A stretch of 64,000 bases of DNA from Bimuria novae-zelandiae CBS 107.79 (lineage: Eukaryota > Ascomycota > Dothideomycetes > Pleosporales > Didymosphaeriaceae): NCBI GenBank assembly GCA_010015655.1, contig ML976685.1:55496-119495 (forward strand). The letters are read 5' to 3'. Of the stretch, positions 44,024 to 55,958 are shown in pieces. The notes beneath the pieces were generated by a model, which saw nothing but the letters and a program-made list of their open reading frames with translations, made no database searches and was not told the origin of the DNA. How positions within the stretch are numbered: position 1 is the first letter of the stretch; each line of letters begins with the position of its first letter. Position numbers and translations under genes: made by a program.

Positions 44024-46583
44024 TCACTTCCACCAAAAAGCCGACAAAGAGCCGTCATCGTTTATGACACGCCTTGTGCTGTTGTCACCCAGATCTGTTC
44101 TCCGTCCGAACGGATCGGTCAGCAAAGCGGAGAGCTTATCTGAAATGGGTCCTATCTCCGCTTTCGACACCGGAATTGGCGGGCTGAGCGTGCTAGGGTC
44201 TCCTTGGAGGAGAGCGTAAATGCTCGTCTTCGCGCGACCCATCATACGGTGGTGAATGCCGTGGAGGGTATTGTACAGGGGCCAGAGGGTGTCGAGGTAC
44301 CAGGCAGCTATGGGTTCGGCTGTGCGGCAGGGTTCGAGCATGTCTATGCAAGCTTTGCTGTATTTGAGGTCTTGGTCAACACCATCGATTTGTCCTTCGA
44401 GCAGCTTGTTCGCGGCGCTGTAGAGAAGGGCAATAGCGGCTGTGAAGGCCCAGTAACTGCCAAGATGTAAGTGAAGCTGAATGTATTGGGAGGAAGAGTC
44501 AGGGAAACCTACATAACCAACCAGCAGGTCTTTGGCACGATAGTTTCCTGCGATATGAGCCGCAGGATATGTGCTACCTGTTGACCAGCTAACGCGCATT
44601 CAATTCGATACCGCTTCGCGTCTTCGATGGACGTTTCGTGGCTCCGACCATCGGCCGTCACCAGCAGCAATTGGCGATATAGCAAAATGACAGCTCCCAG
44701 ATACATTACCTAGTAATAGATTAGTAGTGGAAACGTTGAACAGCTCGATTCTACTTACGTGAGCCATTAGTATTGCTCGCCTCTGGTACAGTGTCATGGG
44801 CGGAGGGTTCGGCGACGTCAAAGAAGCAATGCTCAACATGGGTGGAAGTTCCAAACGCCACCTCTCGAGCTTATCTGCAAGGGCTTGGATGTTTGCCTTG
44901 GTAGCGACTTCCGGAGATCCGAGAGCATTTGCAATATCGGCCGCAAGTAGTCCGACCTTGCTCGTTTGTGAGTGAATTTGCTCTTCGAGCGATTGTTCGA
45001 CATGAGCAATAGGACATGCGATCTGCTGGTGTCAGTTCAATTCAAAAAGTGCGCATTCATGGCCAGAACTTACAGCGATGTCCCGAGGAGTGATTTCGGA
45101 CGGATAGCCAAGGGTATACGAAAGCCAGCAGTCCATGAAGATAAGGCTACGGTAGAGTCGCCTCCAGTTGGTGTCACATGCGCCATCGTTGCTTTTGGTT
45201 GCCACTGGGCACTTCCAGCGCGCAATCTGCAAACCCGCCACTGAATCTAATTAGCCTCCTCTCTCTAGTGTAACACATTGTCTTGCTCACCAGTCAAGTA
45301 CCGTGCGCTCATGTGCTTCTCCAGTAGAGCATAGAAGGCTGTGGCTAGCAGCAGACGCATAGTACGTAAGTAGTCGAATCGCGCAGTCTGTTCATTGAAA
45401 CACAGTGTGGCAGATGCGTAGAGGATCTGTCGAGTACGATCTGGAACGCTATCCATATCGTAGTGGGCACCCATTGCTGCAATTATGAAACACTCTGCGA
45501 GAGTCATGGCATCGACCGGCTTCTGCGGTCTGTAAATGCGATCAAGGATCTCGTCCGCCTGGGGGCAGGTCCACATGTAGAGAAGCGACCCCGTTCCTTG
45601 TACTAATGCATACATTGCCTTCCTGACGAGCTCTTCTGGAGGCAAATTTTGAGCATCATATGGTCTTACACTCTGGCCTAGAATTTCGCCTCTCAGCGAT
45701 ACAAACTCACTGAAAGCCAAGGTCAAAGCATTGTGGCACGCTTCAGCCCCCCCTCCAAGAGTCATTGCCGAGGAAGCGATCGAAGTCATGCTTTCGTAAG
45801 AAACTGAAGGACTGACTTGGGAGTAATCTTGGGCGGGCGTCAATGAGGACGATATCGTCGTACGGCTCTGGCTCGGGCGTGACGGTGCTTTGCTGGAAGA
45901 CTGTTGCTGCGCTCTGAAATCGATAAGATACGCCTGGTACCTGCGCGAATTTTCTGTTTTTTTGTATTCATCCATCTGCGCTTCATACTCTTGCAGGGCC
46001 CTCGCGGCGTGACTTTCCCAAATTCGCTTTTGCTCCGGTGCAAGTTGCTGCCATCGTCTCCCTACCTCTCTTGCAATGTCGACGAAGGAAAGACTGCCAA
46101 TCTCCGGATCTGTTCGTAGCTGATCGGCAAAGTTGACATCTGGCACTTGGTTAACCACGCCTACGTCGGGTCAACAGAGGCAGACATACAAGCTGTTTTG
46201 GGCTTCTTGGGCGCATTGCCATCGGGACGTGGATGGCGTCGATACCGCCTCTTCTCCCGTGGTGGATCACTTGACGTCTGGCTGGTCAAGGCCTCCAAAG
46301 CGGATGTCGAAAGCTCAGGCTGATCGGGAGCGTTGTTTTTATCCAGTGCAAGTGTAGACGGTACGCCTCGATAAGTAGCGATCTCGCGTTGGAGCAATCT
46401 TCGATGTCCAAGCTTGATCTTCAATGTCGTCAAATCTTCCTCAGTGATTTCGAGCACTGTCTCCCAGTTGTGAAAACCATTGTTTACTAGAGCATCCAAG
46501 TAGGAAGTCAGACTGAGGCGCTCCAGGACATCGCTCAGCACTGGCATCGGCTCGGATGGGGAAGGGATCAACGTGGTCTGCAT
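44024..46583 (-). CDS. Transcription regulator with SAM, HMG-box and Fungal_trans regions
   Basis: Six exons with introns at 46140-46189, 45241-45290, 45023-45073, 44710-44758 and 44457-44512 (all GT-AG) give a continuous 767-residue frame. Residues about 14-66 look like a SAM domain (LERLSLTSYLDALVNNGFHN, then EEDLTTLKIKLGHRRLL). A basic stretch RREKRRYRRH-like (about 115-130) leads into an HMG box at about 130-200 (AYVNFADQLRTDPEIGSLSF, DIAREVGRRWQQLAPEQKRI). The remaining 500 residues resemble the middle-homology region of fungal zinc-cluster factors (LYMWTCPQADEILDRIY, LAECFIIAAMGAHYDMD, SLIFMDCWLSYTLGYPSEIT). No zinc cluster is present; DNA binding is presumably by the HMG box. No defect was seen. 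The position-1 ATG at 46583 has no close alternative. Confidence 0.85.
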
Positions 46584-48439
46584 TGGTGTAGCGTCAAGCC
46601 ACGGGGGGGGGGACCAGTGTACATATGTGAGGGTGGATCAAACATGTAGGTGCACGAGACCTTTACCATGGGAACTCTAGAGAACAGAAGATTGCCATCC
46701 ACTCACATCGCCATACACGAAAAACCTCACACTGAATATGGTCTGATGTTGCCTGGGCCGTCGAGGTCTAGACTTCCGCCACGCCAAAAGCCAAGCTTTT
46801 CGTTGTTAAAAAGCTTAGCTCTCCCTAGCGGCCTCTCCCAACGCGCACCCTGCCGAGCGTCGTCGGAGCATTGCGAATACGGGATAGACGTGTTGCATTG
46901 CTGTTGTGCTCTGGGTGCAATTTCTTCTCCGTGTTCTTCCCAATGTCTGCGATGACCGTACCTTTCGGAAGGTGGTACCGTATCTTCAGACGCTCGCTGC
47001 AAGGCATGCACGCCAGCGGCCAACACGGCCAGGTCCAGACCTGCTCAAACCTGTTCGAGCACTATGCGGTCAGGCAGCTTGGGGTTAGAAAAGCCCATAA
47101 TCGTGCCAAGAGCACTCTATCGGTCCGTTCGCATCGTACGACTACCTAGACCCACTACAGCATGGCAATTTGTATGCCTGTGGGATCCTGACCTCGCGAT
47201 CGCAGGGGCTCCGGTGGTATTCTATGCTCAAATGGCAGCTGTCAACCTGGAGCAGATCTGTGCGGTGGCCCTCGTCAATCTCAAACCAGGCTCTTGCACA
47301 AACTCGCGGAACATTTGCTCCCCGCGCGATTGCAGTGGTTTCGTTGCGATTCAGGTGCCCCGTGTTCTGCTGAACTACCTCCAGAGGCAGAAATCCAATA
47401 CGAACACCCACGCCCCCCAAGATATGTGATTGCTGTACTAACTCCTTCGGGTGTAATCTGCATAACAGATACCAATGGCATTCATGGGAAAGGCATGCTG
47501 ACCGCAAAAATGTGCGGGGTCTAGACTCCCATCACTCATCAAGAGCCAACGGGGCTGAGGAGACCGAACAAACGTTATTCAGATGCACACAACAACCTCC
47601 TTAGTAGAGATGGCAATTCACCGTGTGCTCCAACGCCCAACTCCAGCACAAGATACCTCGGCGCCTTGCCTTTTCCTCGCCACAACACACTTCCTCGTAC
47701 CCTAGTAGAGTAGAGTGGCAAGTTAACGGGTACCAAAACCGCGGAGCCGCACAGGTTAGCCGTGACCCAAGCGGCGACGAAACGATGGTGTGTGAGACCC
47801 TGCACCATCGTCGACTCCCTGATCGGCGAACGATGATCGGCGATCTCGCTTCTGTCCCCACCTCCCTGTCCAACGTCTTGGCGAAATGTCTGCAGCTCTT
47901 CAGATACCGACACTTTTTTCGAGAAAGATTACGCGTGATGCTGCAGCCGCGCGAGAAGTGATACAGATATAGTCATCATAGCGCATAAACTGCGAAAGGA
48001 TTGCGTTCAGCTTGGTGCGATCGGTCCGAATGATCCGACACTGGACTACCCGAGCGTCTACCCTGTTTGGGTTGGCTTGGTGTACGCACTGGCTCATTAG
48101 CACCAGCACTTATAAATGCCGGGACGAGTAGAATTCCACAGCTTCAGAACTTCAAGATCGTGATATCAGCTTCTAGCGCATGTAGGCTGGTTTTTGGCGG
48201 CGGTTAGTGTTGAGATGTTAAGGTTTTGGTAGCATAGTGGAGCTGAGCAACATCCAACATCGAGCACGGTCCACTGTCGCAACTCTTTTTGGTTGATACG
48301 TTGCAAGTTGAGTTATTCCAGGATGATATTTCTAGCGAAAGTGTAACCTGGAAAGTACTATCATTCTCCACTTCAACACCATAGACGAGCTTCGGCTATA
48401 CTAGAGCTTCTAACCTCTCAGCCAGTACCCAAACCTGAA
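46584..48439. other. Intergenic, no gene supported
   Basis: 1.86 kb without a convincing gene. Many short overlapping frames on both strands (46650-47960) have no domain or signal. A run of ten G (46603-46612) lies just upstream of the regulator gene. Decayed coding sequence cannot be excluded. Confidence 0.4.
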
Positions 48440-49639
48440 CTACATCTTCAAATTCTCAAATGTGGCGGTCAAATCCACACCGTAAATGTGCTGCAGTGCC
48501 GCCTTCGGCGCTATCCACATTCTCCCCTCGACCTTCTTCGAAGACTCCATCGGCTCTATGTCCTTCAACAGGGCCTGTGCCTCGAGACGTGTGAAATGGT
48601 CCTCGGTAAGGTAGGAAGGTAGTTATGAATGTCAGCGATATGCCTGACGACCGGGTATAAAGTAGATGCAGACAGCCGCTGTATTGCTCGGTCTGGGGTC
48701 ACACATGGGACTAAGACAATACTAAATAGAACTGTCTTACCCAACCTTGGGCCTTCAAGATCGGCATAATCGCGTAGCCTATACATCCGCATGGAACTCA
48801 CCTCTCCGAAACCGATGGCGGCGAGGTTGTCACACAGTTCGTTCTCGGCAGCCAGTATCGCCTCACTCTCTGCCTTGTCGAGATCGCAATTTTCGGCTTC
48901 CTTCTGCAGCTCGCACAGCCAGCGCACCGCCCACGTGAAAGTGATGAGATCCCACTGTTCGTAGTACCAAAGTTGGATAAACTCCCCTTGCGCTGTCAAG
49001 TCAGGATTCCGGGTGTTGAAGGCGGTAAACGCATCGATAAACTTCGCGAGGAACTCGTAGAGGCCCGGCTCGATGATATTCTGCGGCCGTGCTAGAACAA
49101 TGCCAGCAATAAGATAGTTGGTAAGCACCAGTCGGCAGTGACGCGACCAGAGTTGTCAACAATCAAGCGATAGGCAGATTGATTACTGGATCAGGTCTAA
49201 CACGGACCTCTCTGTGGTCTTTTGGCGCTTAGTTGGGTAATCAATCTGGAGGTCGCTTGATTGTTGACAACTGTGGACGCGACAGGTTACGCTTGTCATC
49301 TAGCTTCCAGAACCACATTGCCCGGCACATGCCGTACTCGCCTTCGAACTTGGCGGCCTTGAAGTCGTTCGCCGCGAGTTGATTGAATTTGTCGTAGATA
49401 TAGGGGACCCTAAGGACGCGTGGAATACGGTCAGGGAATCAGGCATCATTAAGCAGATCGTAGTCCTGCAGTCTGCCATGTGTCAGCTAGTTCTGCTTAG
49501 ACATAAGACAAGCGGTTTGATCTAACGAGGGTTTGCGCATGTTCTTGAAGGCGTACTTTCGGATCCGCCAAAGTTTCTTGATGAGCAGCACTTTCATCCT
49601 CTGGCGTATCGCTATAGCTTCTTCAAGGGTGAGAGACAT
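48440..49639 (-). pseudogene. Unrecognised gene interrupted by a hAT-type MITE
   Basis: The minus strand starts MSLTLEEAIAIRQRMKVLLI (49639), with a probable intron at about 49470-49530, then DYDLLNDA, an in-frame TGA at 49439-49441, FPDRIPRVLRVPYIYDKFNQ and YGMCRAMWFWKLDDKRNLSR. There a 128-bp MITE plus its 8-bp duplication (49140-49275) interrupts the exon. Removing them gives KRNLSRHCRLVLTNYLIAGI without a missing residue, then ARPQNIIEPGLYEFLAKFID, LWYYEQWDLITFTWAVRWLC and, past an intron starting at GTGAGT near 48803, HFTRLEAQALLKDIEPMESS and a stop at 48440. The product would be about 300 residues, soluble, rich in Trp and Leu. I do not recognise the family. Two lesions make it inactive. 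Confidence 0.72.
49148..49275. mobile_element. hAT-type MITE, 128 bp
   Basis: Terminal inverted repeats of about 36-40 bp (CAGAGTTGTCAACAATCAAG at left; reverse complement CACAGTTGTCAACAATCAAG at right) enclose about 50 bp without coding capacity. A perfect 8-bp duplication GACGCGAC flanks it (49140-49147 and 49276-49283). Eight-bp duplications and CA(G/C)-start ends are typical of the hAT superfamily, so an autonomous hAT element elsewhere in the genome probably moved it. Confidence 0.88.
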
Positions 49640-50008
49640 TGCAACAAAGAGCGGTTCCGCTAGGATCGCGACGTTGTCCTCGACAGCACCAGGGCTTGTT
49701 GGTGTAAAAAAGGGAGAGCGGAAGCGGGGAACTGGGCGAATAAATGCAGCGTGGCAGGGCGGGCAGACTGATTAAGCGAGTCGCAATCATGAGGCGGTTC
49801 AGAAAGTGGAAGGCGCGAGTCGACAGGTGGGGCGAAGGCAGAGGTGAGAATTGGGGGTTGACATGTTGGTACCCATCCCAGTCGCTATAACCAGCGTAGC
49901 TCAGGCATCATTTCACGTTTCTACCACATCCTGCCGTGACTCGTCTTACTTCGCAAAGTCGAGTTTGAACTGCAATATACCCACCCGTACCAAGATGCTC
50001 CTGAAAGC
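49640..50008. other. Intergenic between the MITE-split gene and the aldehyde dehydrogenase relic
   Basis: 369 bp holding the upstream region of the split gene and the 3' end of the dehydrogenase gene. Nothing specific was seen. Confidence 0.35.
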
Positions 50009-51433
50009 TCATACCTTACCATGCCAACTGACGAACTTGTCGACAAGGAATTCCTCTATCCCCCACTTCGCGTTTTGTCTACCATATCCTGAGCCTTTGA
50101 CTCCGCCTTGGCTCCCCGTTGGACTGGTATATGCGCTGATGCTGTTTATGTGGACCTGTCCATACTCTAGTTGTCGCGACATCTTCAAGGCTCTCTCCAT
50201 ATTAGTGGACCAGATGGTGGCATTCAGGCCGTACGCAGAGCGATTGGCGAGTTGGCTGGCTTCTTCGTCCGACTTGACTACGTAGAGGGAAGCAGACGGT
50301 CCGAATGTCTCTTCGTCGACGATACGCGAGGTAGAAGGGTTCAGCACGATGGTCGGCCGGAGAGTGACATCGGAGTCGGACGGGCCACCTAGGAGGAATT
50401 TCTCGCCTGACTTCTCCGCATCGCGGAGGACGTCGTTCGCGTGCTTGCCAATGCTTTCACTGACCGCTGAGCCTGAGTGGCTTCCCATGTTCTCCATTGC
50501 CTTGACGAGCAGCTGCTGAAACCTCTCAGCTATGCCTTCTTGTACGATGATGCGCTCCGTCGAGAAGCATATCTGGCCATGATGGATCACAGCACCGAGC
50601 GCAGCCAACTTCGCAGCTTCTTCCAGATCCGCATCGTCCAGCACTATGGCCGGGCACTTGCCTCCCAGCTCCAGCAACACAGGCTTCAAGTACTTCGCCG
50701 CCAGCTGCCCGATAGCCCTCCCAACCGCCGCGCTCCCGATAAACTCCACCTTCCGTATCGCCTCATGCGCAATAACCGCCTCCGTCACCGCCGCCGCATC
50801 CTCCCTCCGCGTCTGAATCTGATTCACCACGCCCGCTGGCACGCCCGCCTCAACAAACGCCTACGTAATCAAAAAGTGCGACTTCGGACTCAACTCGCTC
50901 GCCTTGAACACGACCGTACACCCCGCCGCAACCGCGCTCGCCACGCCCCTCGTCGCAAGGATCATCGCGGCGTTCCACGGCGCGATGCACAGCACGGGCC
51001 CGACGGGCTCCTTGAACACGAAGCCCATGGCGCCCGGCTTCTCTAGCTGTGGAATCGTGCCGTTCACGCTGCTTATGACGGCCGCGATCTCCTTGAGGTA
51101 CTGCGTCGCGAGGTCGACTTTCTGCTTTGCCCACGCGTCTTCACATGAGGTCTCGAGCATCTGGGCTTCAATGAAGGCGGGGGCGTGCTGCTCGTAGTAG
51201 GCGGCCACGCGGAGGATGAGGTCGCGGCGGGTGACGTGGTTGGCGGAGCGCCATGATTTGAAGGCTGTCTGGGCGGACTCGACGGCGAGGAGGGCTTCTT
51301 TGGGGGAGGCGGAGGCTGCGATGTGGACGGTGGTATTGGAGGTAGATTGAATTATGGGGAAGGTGGCGGGGGAGTTGGTGAGGGGTTTGCCTTCTATCCA
51401 GAGGGGGACGGTGTAAGATGGGTTTGGAGACAC
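50009..51433 (-). pseudogene. NAD(P)-dependent aldehyde dehydrogenase with one premature TAG
   Basis: Would oxidise an aldehyde to its acid; similarity is to the salicylaldehyde/vanillin type. The intronless frame starts MSPNPSYTVPLWIEGKPL at 51433 and ends FVSWHGKV at 50009 (about 474 residues, the normal length). The fold is complete: VLCIAPWNAAMILATRGVAS, TVVFKASELSPKSHFLIT, KVEFIGSAAVGRAIG (Rossmann), LLELGGKCPAIV (catalytic Glu) and HHGQICFSTERI (catalytic Cys). The one lesion is TAG at 50861-50863, where the family has Gln (LIT-stop-AFVEAGVPAG); CAG to TAG is a CpA-to-TpA transition. The frame is otherwise unbroken on both sides, so inactivation is very recent, strain-specific, or bypassed by readthrough. 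Confidence 0.88.
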
Positions 51434-52956
51434 GGTGGGATTGGAAACAAGGGCAGAGGATTGAAATCGATAGCACTCCGTTGAGGAAGGAGAGAGGATG
51501 GTTCTCTACATCGTGGAGACTTTGATTTGTGCCCCCGCCATCCACAGCCGCAAGGTCGCGGAAGCATGGCGGCGAGAGCTGTGGTGGGGTCGTGAACGCG
51601 TCTCCGCGAACCAGATGGTTTTCTCGCCGCGGAGGTGAAGCGACCAGTGTCGGCAGTTGTCAGTCTCATTATCCCCGGCGTTATCCCCGATGTTGCTCAC
51701 AGGCGTTCATCTGACATCCTCTACTCCGTCTCCGCCCTTCCGACCGTCATGGCTCGCCCTCCATCATGGATTCGTTCTCCACCATATCTTGCACGTACTG
51801 CTCGGTAGAACTAGGCGTCCAGAAAAACAGCCACCTCGCTGCGCTTGCTCTCCACTAACCACAGCCGCTTAAACCCTTCACAGAAAGTATTCCTCTTCAT
51901 AGAGTGAATTACTCATCTCCTCGGCTCCTATCTTACAGCTACTCCGAAACAACACGGAGTCGTGTCACGCCATCGCAGACCTCCCTTCCGCGTCTCGAGT
52001 AAACCGCTATGGCCGCACAAGCCTCCGTTACCCCTCTCCAAGTCTAGCCCTCGCGTGCCGCATGTATCCATCGCCCTCGTAAACGCCGTTTCAACCACAA
52101 CAAGAGTACCTGTGCAAAAGCATTTGACCGCGAGACTGATGCGTGCCTCGCAATCCTACACTACACGCGCGGAACGGAGCTCATGTTTGGCCGGCTCGAC
52201 GTTCAACGCGACGACGCCTGGGTCGTAGATATCATACGCCGCGTGTAGGAAGGCGGCAACTGGAGCGAGCGGTATCTACAACAGGGCGCGACGTGGGAGG
52301 ACGTGGGAGGACGTGCGAGGACGCTCCCATACACCGAAGTCGGAGAACCCTTCTCGACGTGAGCACAGCGGCACATCAGCGAGACTGGACCGAGTGTTTC
52401 CTGCGATGTGATTTGATGTCGTCTTGATGCATGTAATGCTTTTAGTGAGCCTACTCTCCTCATGTCTAGGCTTGGACAGGCATCAAGGCCGCTCCGAAGT
52501 CGTCATTGCGGTGAGTAGATGACAGAAGACATTGATGAAAGGTTTTTATTTTCAGCTATTTTACAACAATGCTTAAACCTTCACACGTCAGCCCAGTTGC
52601 CAGCAGCTTGCTCGATACCCTATACCCTCCACATATCAGTCCATTATCCACGCCCTGGTATGCCAACCTTCGCCACCCGTCCAAGTATATATCCAAGACC
52701 CAGGGAAGCGCCGAGTGCGCATCGAGATGCTGCGCGTGCGACCGATAGCCCGCAGAGGCGGTTTCGTGAGCCCGCGGGCCTACTTGTGCGGCGGTCGGTG
52801 CGGCGTTCATCGTCGACAGCGTATCATGCGTCCCCCTCTCTGATCCCCCATTAACAATCTCACCAAACCCAGCGATGCAAAACTCTCCGAGTAACCCTTC
52901 CCACCTACCCATGCAATCTTTAAAACCCCAAAACATCAGTCCGAGCAAACCACCTC
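51434..52956. other. Intergenic, no gene supported
   Basis: 1.5 kb between the dehydrogenase 5' end and the GT2 3' end. Pyrimidine-rich and proline/arginine-coding frames without domains. Contains a short 10-bp tandem repeat at 52291-52320. Confidence 0.45.
52291..52320. repeat. 10-bp tandem repeat, three copies
   Basis: acgtgggagg twice followed by acgtgcgagg. The sequence after it (acgctcccat) does not continue the unit. No function is suggested. Confidence 0.8.
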
Positions 52957-55900
52957 TTACCACGTAAAGCGCATCAGATTCGGATTGAGCACAAGCGGCA
53001 GCAAGAAGTGACTGACCACCACGCAGCTAAACGGGTAAACCGACGTGAAGCCGCGGATCTGCCAAATCGTCGGCACTGCGTAGGCGCACACGATCATACC
53101 TATCGCTGTGAGCACGCAGAACAAGAAGGAAATCCGGAACCTGCGCAGCACTTTCGGAAACTCCTGGAAGAATGACAGCACCTCCATATCCTTGGCTGTA
53201 GCCCCCCAGTCCATGTCCAAGTCAAACATGTGCCAGAGGAGAGCCTGGGAAACGTGGAAGGATATGCCACCGAGGAAGAGCACGAGCAGCGGCACCCACT
53301 TCAAATTAACGACCAAGTTGTGGAAGAAGTCGTTTTCGCCGAGGCGATGGCGGAGGAGGGCGAGCGCGATATTTCCGAGGGCGGTGAAGACGCAGACGAT
53401 GGAGAAGTAGACTTTGTAGCTATCGATGTAGTAATGGTCGAGCAACCCCTCGAACCACCCAATGAGGAAGTAGTTCCCAAGCGTCAGGACCCAGGCCGAC
53501 CCGATCGCATAGTACGTGCCGATGTAGGCGATGATGGTGAGTTTCGATGGGAGCGGCATGCCCGAGGTCAGGAAGCGGATGAAAACACCGGTGAGAGGGC
53601 CTCTTCGGATCCAGTACCTGACAGGGTGGAAGATGAGCTCGTTGCAGCCGTAGGCGTATCTAGGAAGCGGTTAGCGTGTGCGTTTAGTCATTGAGGAATT
53701 CGGGCATCATGCTTCTCCCAGCGATGAAGCTCATCGTATACCGTGAGCGACACTCCCTCCTTGAAACCATCACCTTGATACGCAGCCAGGCGCACAAGAT
53801 AGCCTTTGGTCTGCAGACGCAACGCCATGTCGAAGTCTTCGGATACAGTCTCTTCGGACCAGTATTTCTCGATCTGCACGCGCTGTACGTCGCCCACTGG
53901 TTGGATAATCGGCTCTCCAGTCAGCTCGTCGAGCTTTGGCTGTCGTGTGTCCTCATCAATAACTTCCTCGAACAGCGGAGTACCTTGTTCATCATTGTGC
54001 TGCACGAAACGTTCATCGGGCACAGTGTAAGCGATCTCCTGTATAGCGGACCACCTCAAAACGGCGTTGTGTCCCACGAAAGGCGCGGTATCACCGTTGG
54101 CTACAGCGAACTTGATCTGCGTGTATATAAGGTTGGTGAAGAAAGTGATGCCCTTCTCGAAAAAGTTGTCTGTGACGTTCATGACTCCAGAGGAGAACTG
54201 TAGAATGGCCAGATTCTTGCATTTTTCCAACTCGCTAACTGCCTCGAGCAAACAGTCCGCAGGTATACGAGTGTCGGAATCGACGAGGAGAATGTAGTCG
54301 CCGATGCGAATGTTACCGTCTGCCCACGCACCGTGCTTGTCGATCAGGTTGCCCATCTCTTGGACGTAGATCTCATTCTCTTGTTGCTGGTCCCAGTCGT
54401 CATTACTTCGTAGAAACTCGTAGTAGGGGTCCGCCAGCAACTGCTCCAAGTCCATGCTCACGCGCAGACCAAAGTTCATGTTTGAAGCCTTCTTGAACTT
54501 TCCATGACGAAAATACTTCGGCTTGTTCTCAATCTTGCCGTCTGGATTGTGTGGAGGACGCGCCACCCAGCCAATGTTGTTTGAGTCGTAGTAGTCCTGT
54601 CTCGCTTTGGCATCTTCTTCAGAAATGACCTGCATGCCATCGTCGTTGATGAAGATGTTTGCGGAGCCGCCCTGCATCTCATACGTCGAGATGGCCCTTT
54701 TGAGCGACCGGATGGTTGGGGCAATGACAGTTGCAAGATTCTCCTTGTAGACCGGCATCTGGATGGTGACATGCGGAAGATTGTTGGAGCACAAGCGATA
54801 AGGAGCCCTTCCAGAGTATATCTTCGTGTTCTGTTCCATCGCTTGAACGCAACCAAGGATTTGAGCGCAGTTTCCGACCAGAGCTTGAAAGAAAAACAGG
54901 CCAAGCCAAAGCTGAGGGACGACAGCGATCAGGAATAGCAAGCGCGAATAGCCCCCATCGACCGTGATTTCAATCGCTATGTGCCTCCAGCCGAGGCCCA
55001 CAACTCCAATCGCCAAGATCAATGTGAGTGCAGTGAAGCAGGGTTGATAGATCATGGTCGGGCGTTTTTCGTCCTTGTCGGTTTCGTTATGCATGCCTTG
55101 CCAGTTGTGGAAAGTGTTCCTAGGATCGGCCCTGTCTCGTTTGTCGTTGATGGGCGGTTCCATGCAGATCATGTTGAAGAGTGCGTCGTCGATGTCGGTC
55201 GCCCGCTTGATGAGGCTGTGCGGTTGATCTTCCCAGACCACTAGCATTTTCTCGGACAACACAAAGGCAGCGCACTGATGCTTCTGACAGAAGGGGAGCG
55301 CCTCGATATCGGGAATGACCTGCAGACGTAGACCTTCGTTGATTTGAACAAATGGGATGTCGTTGTCACTAAGAAGCATCTCAATGACCTTAGTCTTGAT
55401 TGTCAAGGCGGCCTGTAAAGTGTTAGCTCAAAAACTTAGACTGGTGACACGGGTCTAGCATACCTGAACGTTCAGTTTATGTATGGAGTCATAGATCAGG
55501 GATCCGTCATATTTCAAGGTTTCAGGACAAGTAATGTATGATCCCCTGCTCCTCTTCAGAAAGACGCCTTCGCCCTTGGCACCAGTTGTCCACAGCTTCT
55601 CTTCTTGCTTTCCGTGAATGAAATTGGCGGTCATTGCAAGCTTGACCTCCGGCCTAATTCCAGGAACAGCAGCGTGAAAGTCGGCCAGCAAGGAAGGAGG
55701 TCTCACGGAAGCTTGGGACTGCCATGGATCGGAAGAAGAGTTGATTGATGAAAGTCTCATGAGGTCGGAGTTCCTCGAGGAGTAGTGTGAAAGGCTATCC
55801 GGCGATTGCCTCCGAGGAGGCCCCTGAGAACGATCATCGTAGAGGTAGTCATTGTCCGAATGACCTGTGGCTGCTTCCGAGCCCGCAGCCTGTGAGTGTC

Positions 55901-55958
55901 CGAAGAAACTGTGCATTGTTCTGGACTGGAAGTTATGTACGATTGAGAAACGGAACAA
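52957..55958 (-). CDS. Membrane glycosyltransferase family 2 polysaccharide synthase
   Basis: Three exons (55958-55464, 55412-53713, 53659-52957) give 965 residues in one frame. The intron at 55413-55463 is GT-AG; that at 53660-53712 would be GC-AG (GAGAA|GCATGA...CCTAG) and joins WEK to YAYGCNELIF. Catalytic motifs of processive GT2 enzymes are present: INDDGMQVI (about 422), LLVDSDTRIPADC (about 543) and SEDFDMALRL (about 690). Two membrane spans precede the catalytic domain (about 285-340) and several follow it (IIAYIGTYYAIGSAWVLTLG onwards). It resembles the conserved fungal GT2 needed for hyphal growth on solid surfaces (ZtGT2 type) rather than chitin synthase. The product would be an extracellular or wall glycan of unknown identity. 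An internal ATG at 55916 (MHSFFGHSQAAGSE) may be the true start. Confidence 0.85.

Noticed and set aside
46650..47960. Dense short frames on both strands
   Set aside because: No frame longer than about 140 codons, no domain, no consistent coding bias; left as intergenic.
34775..51433. Secondary-metabolite cluster (monooxygenase, dehydrogenase, regulator)
   Set aside because: No polyketide, peptide or terpene synthase is present and the enzyme genes are broken relics separated by unrelated genes.
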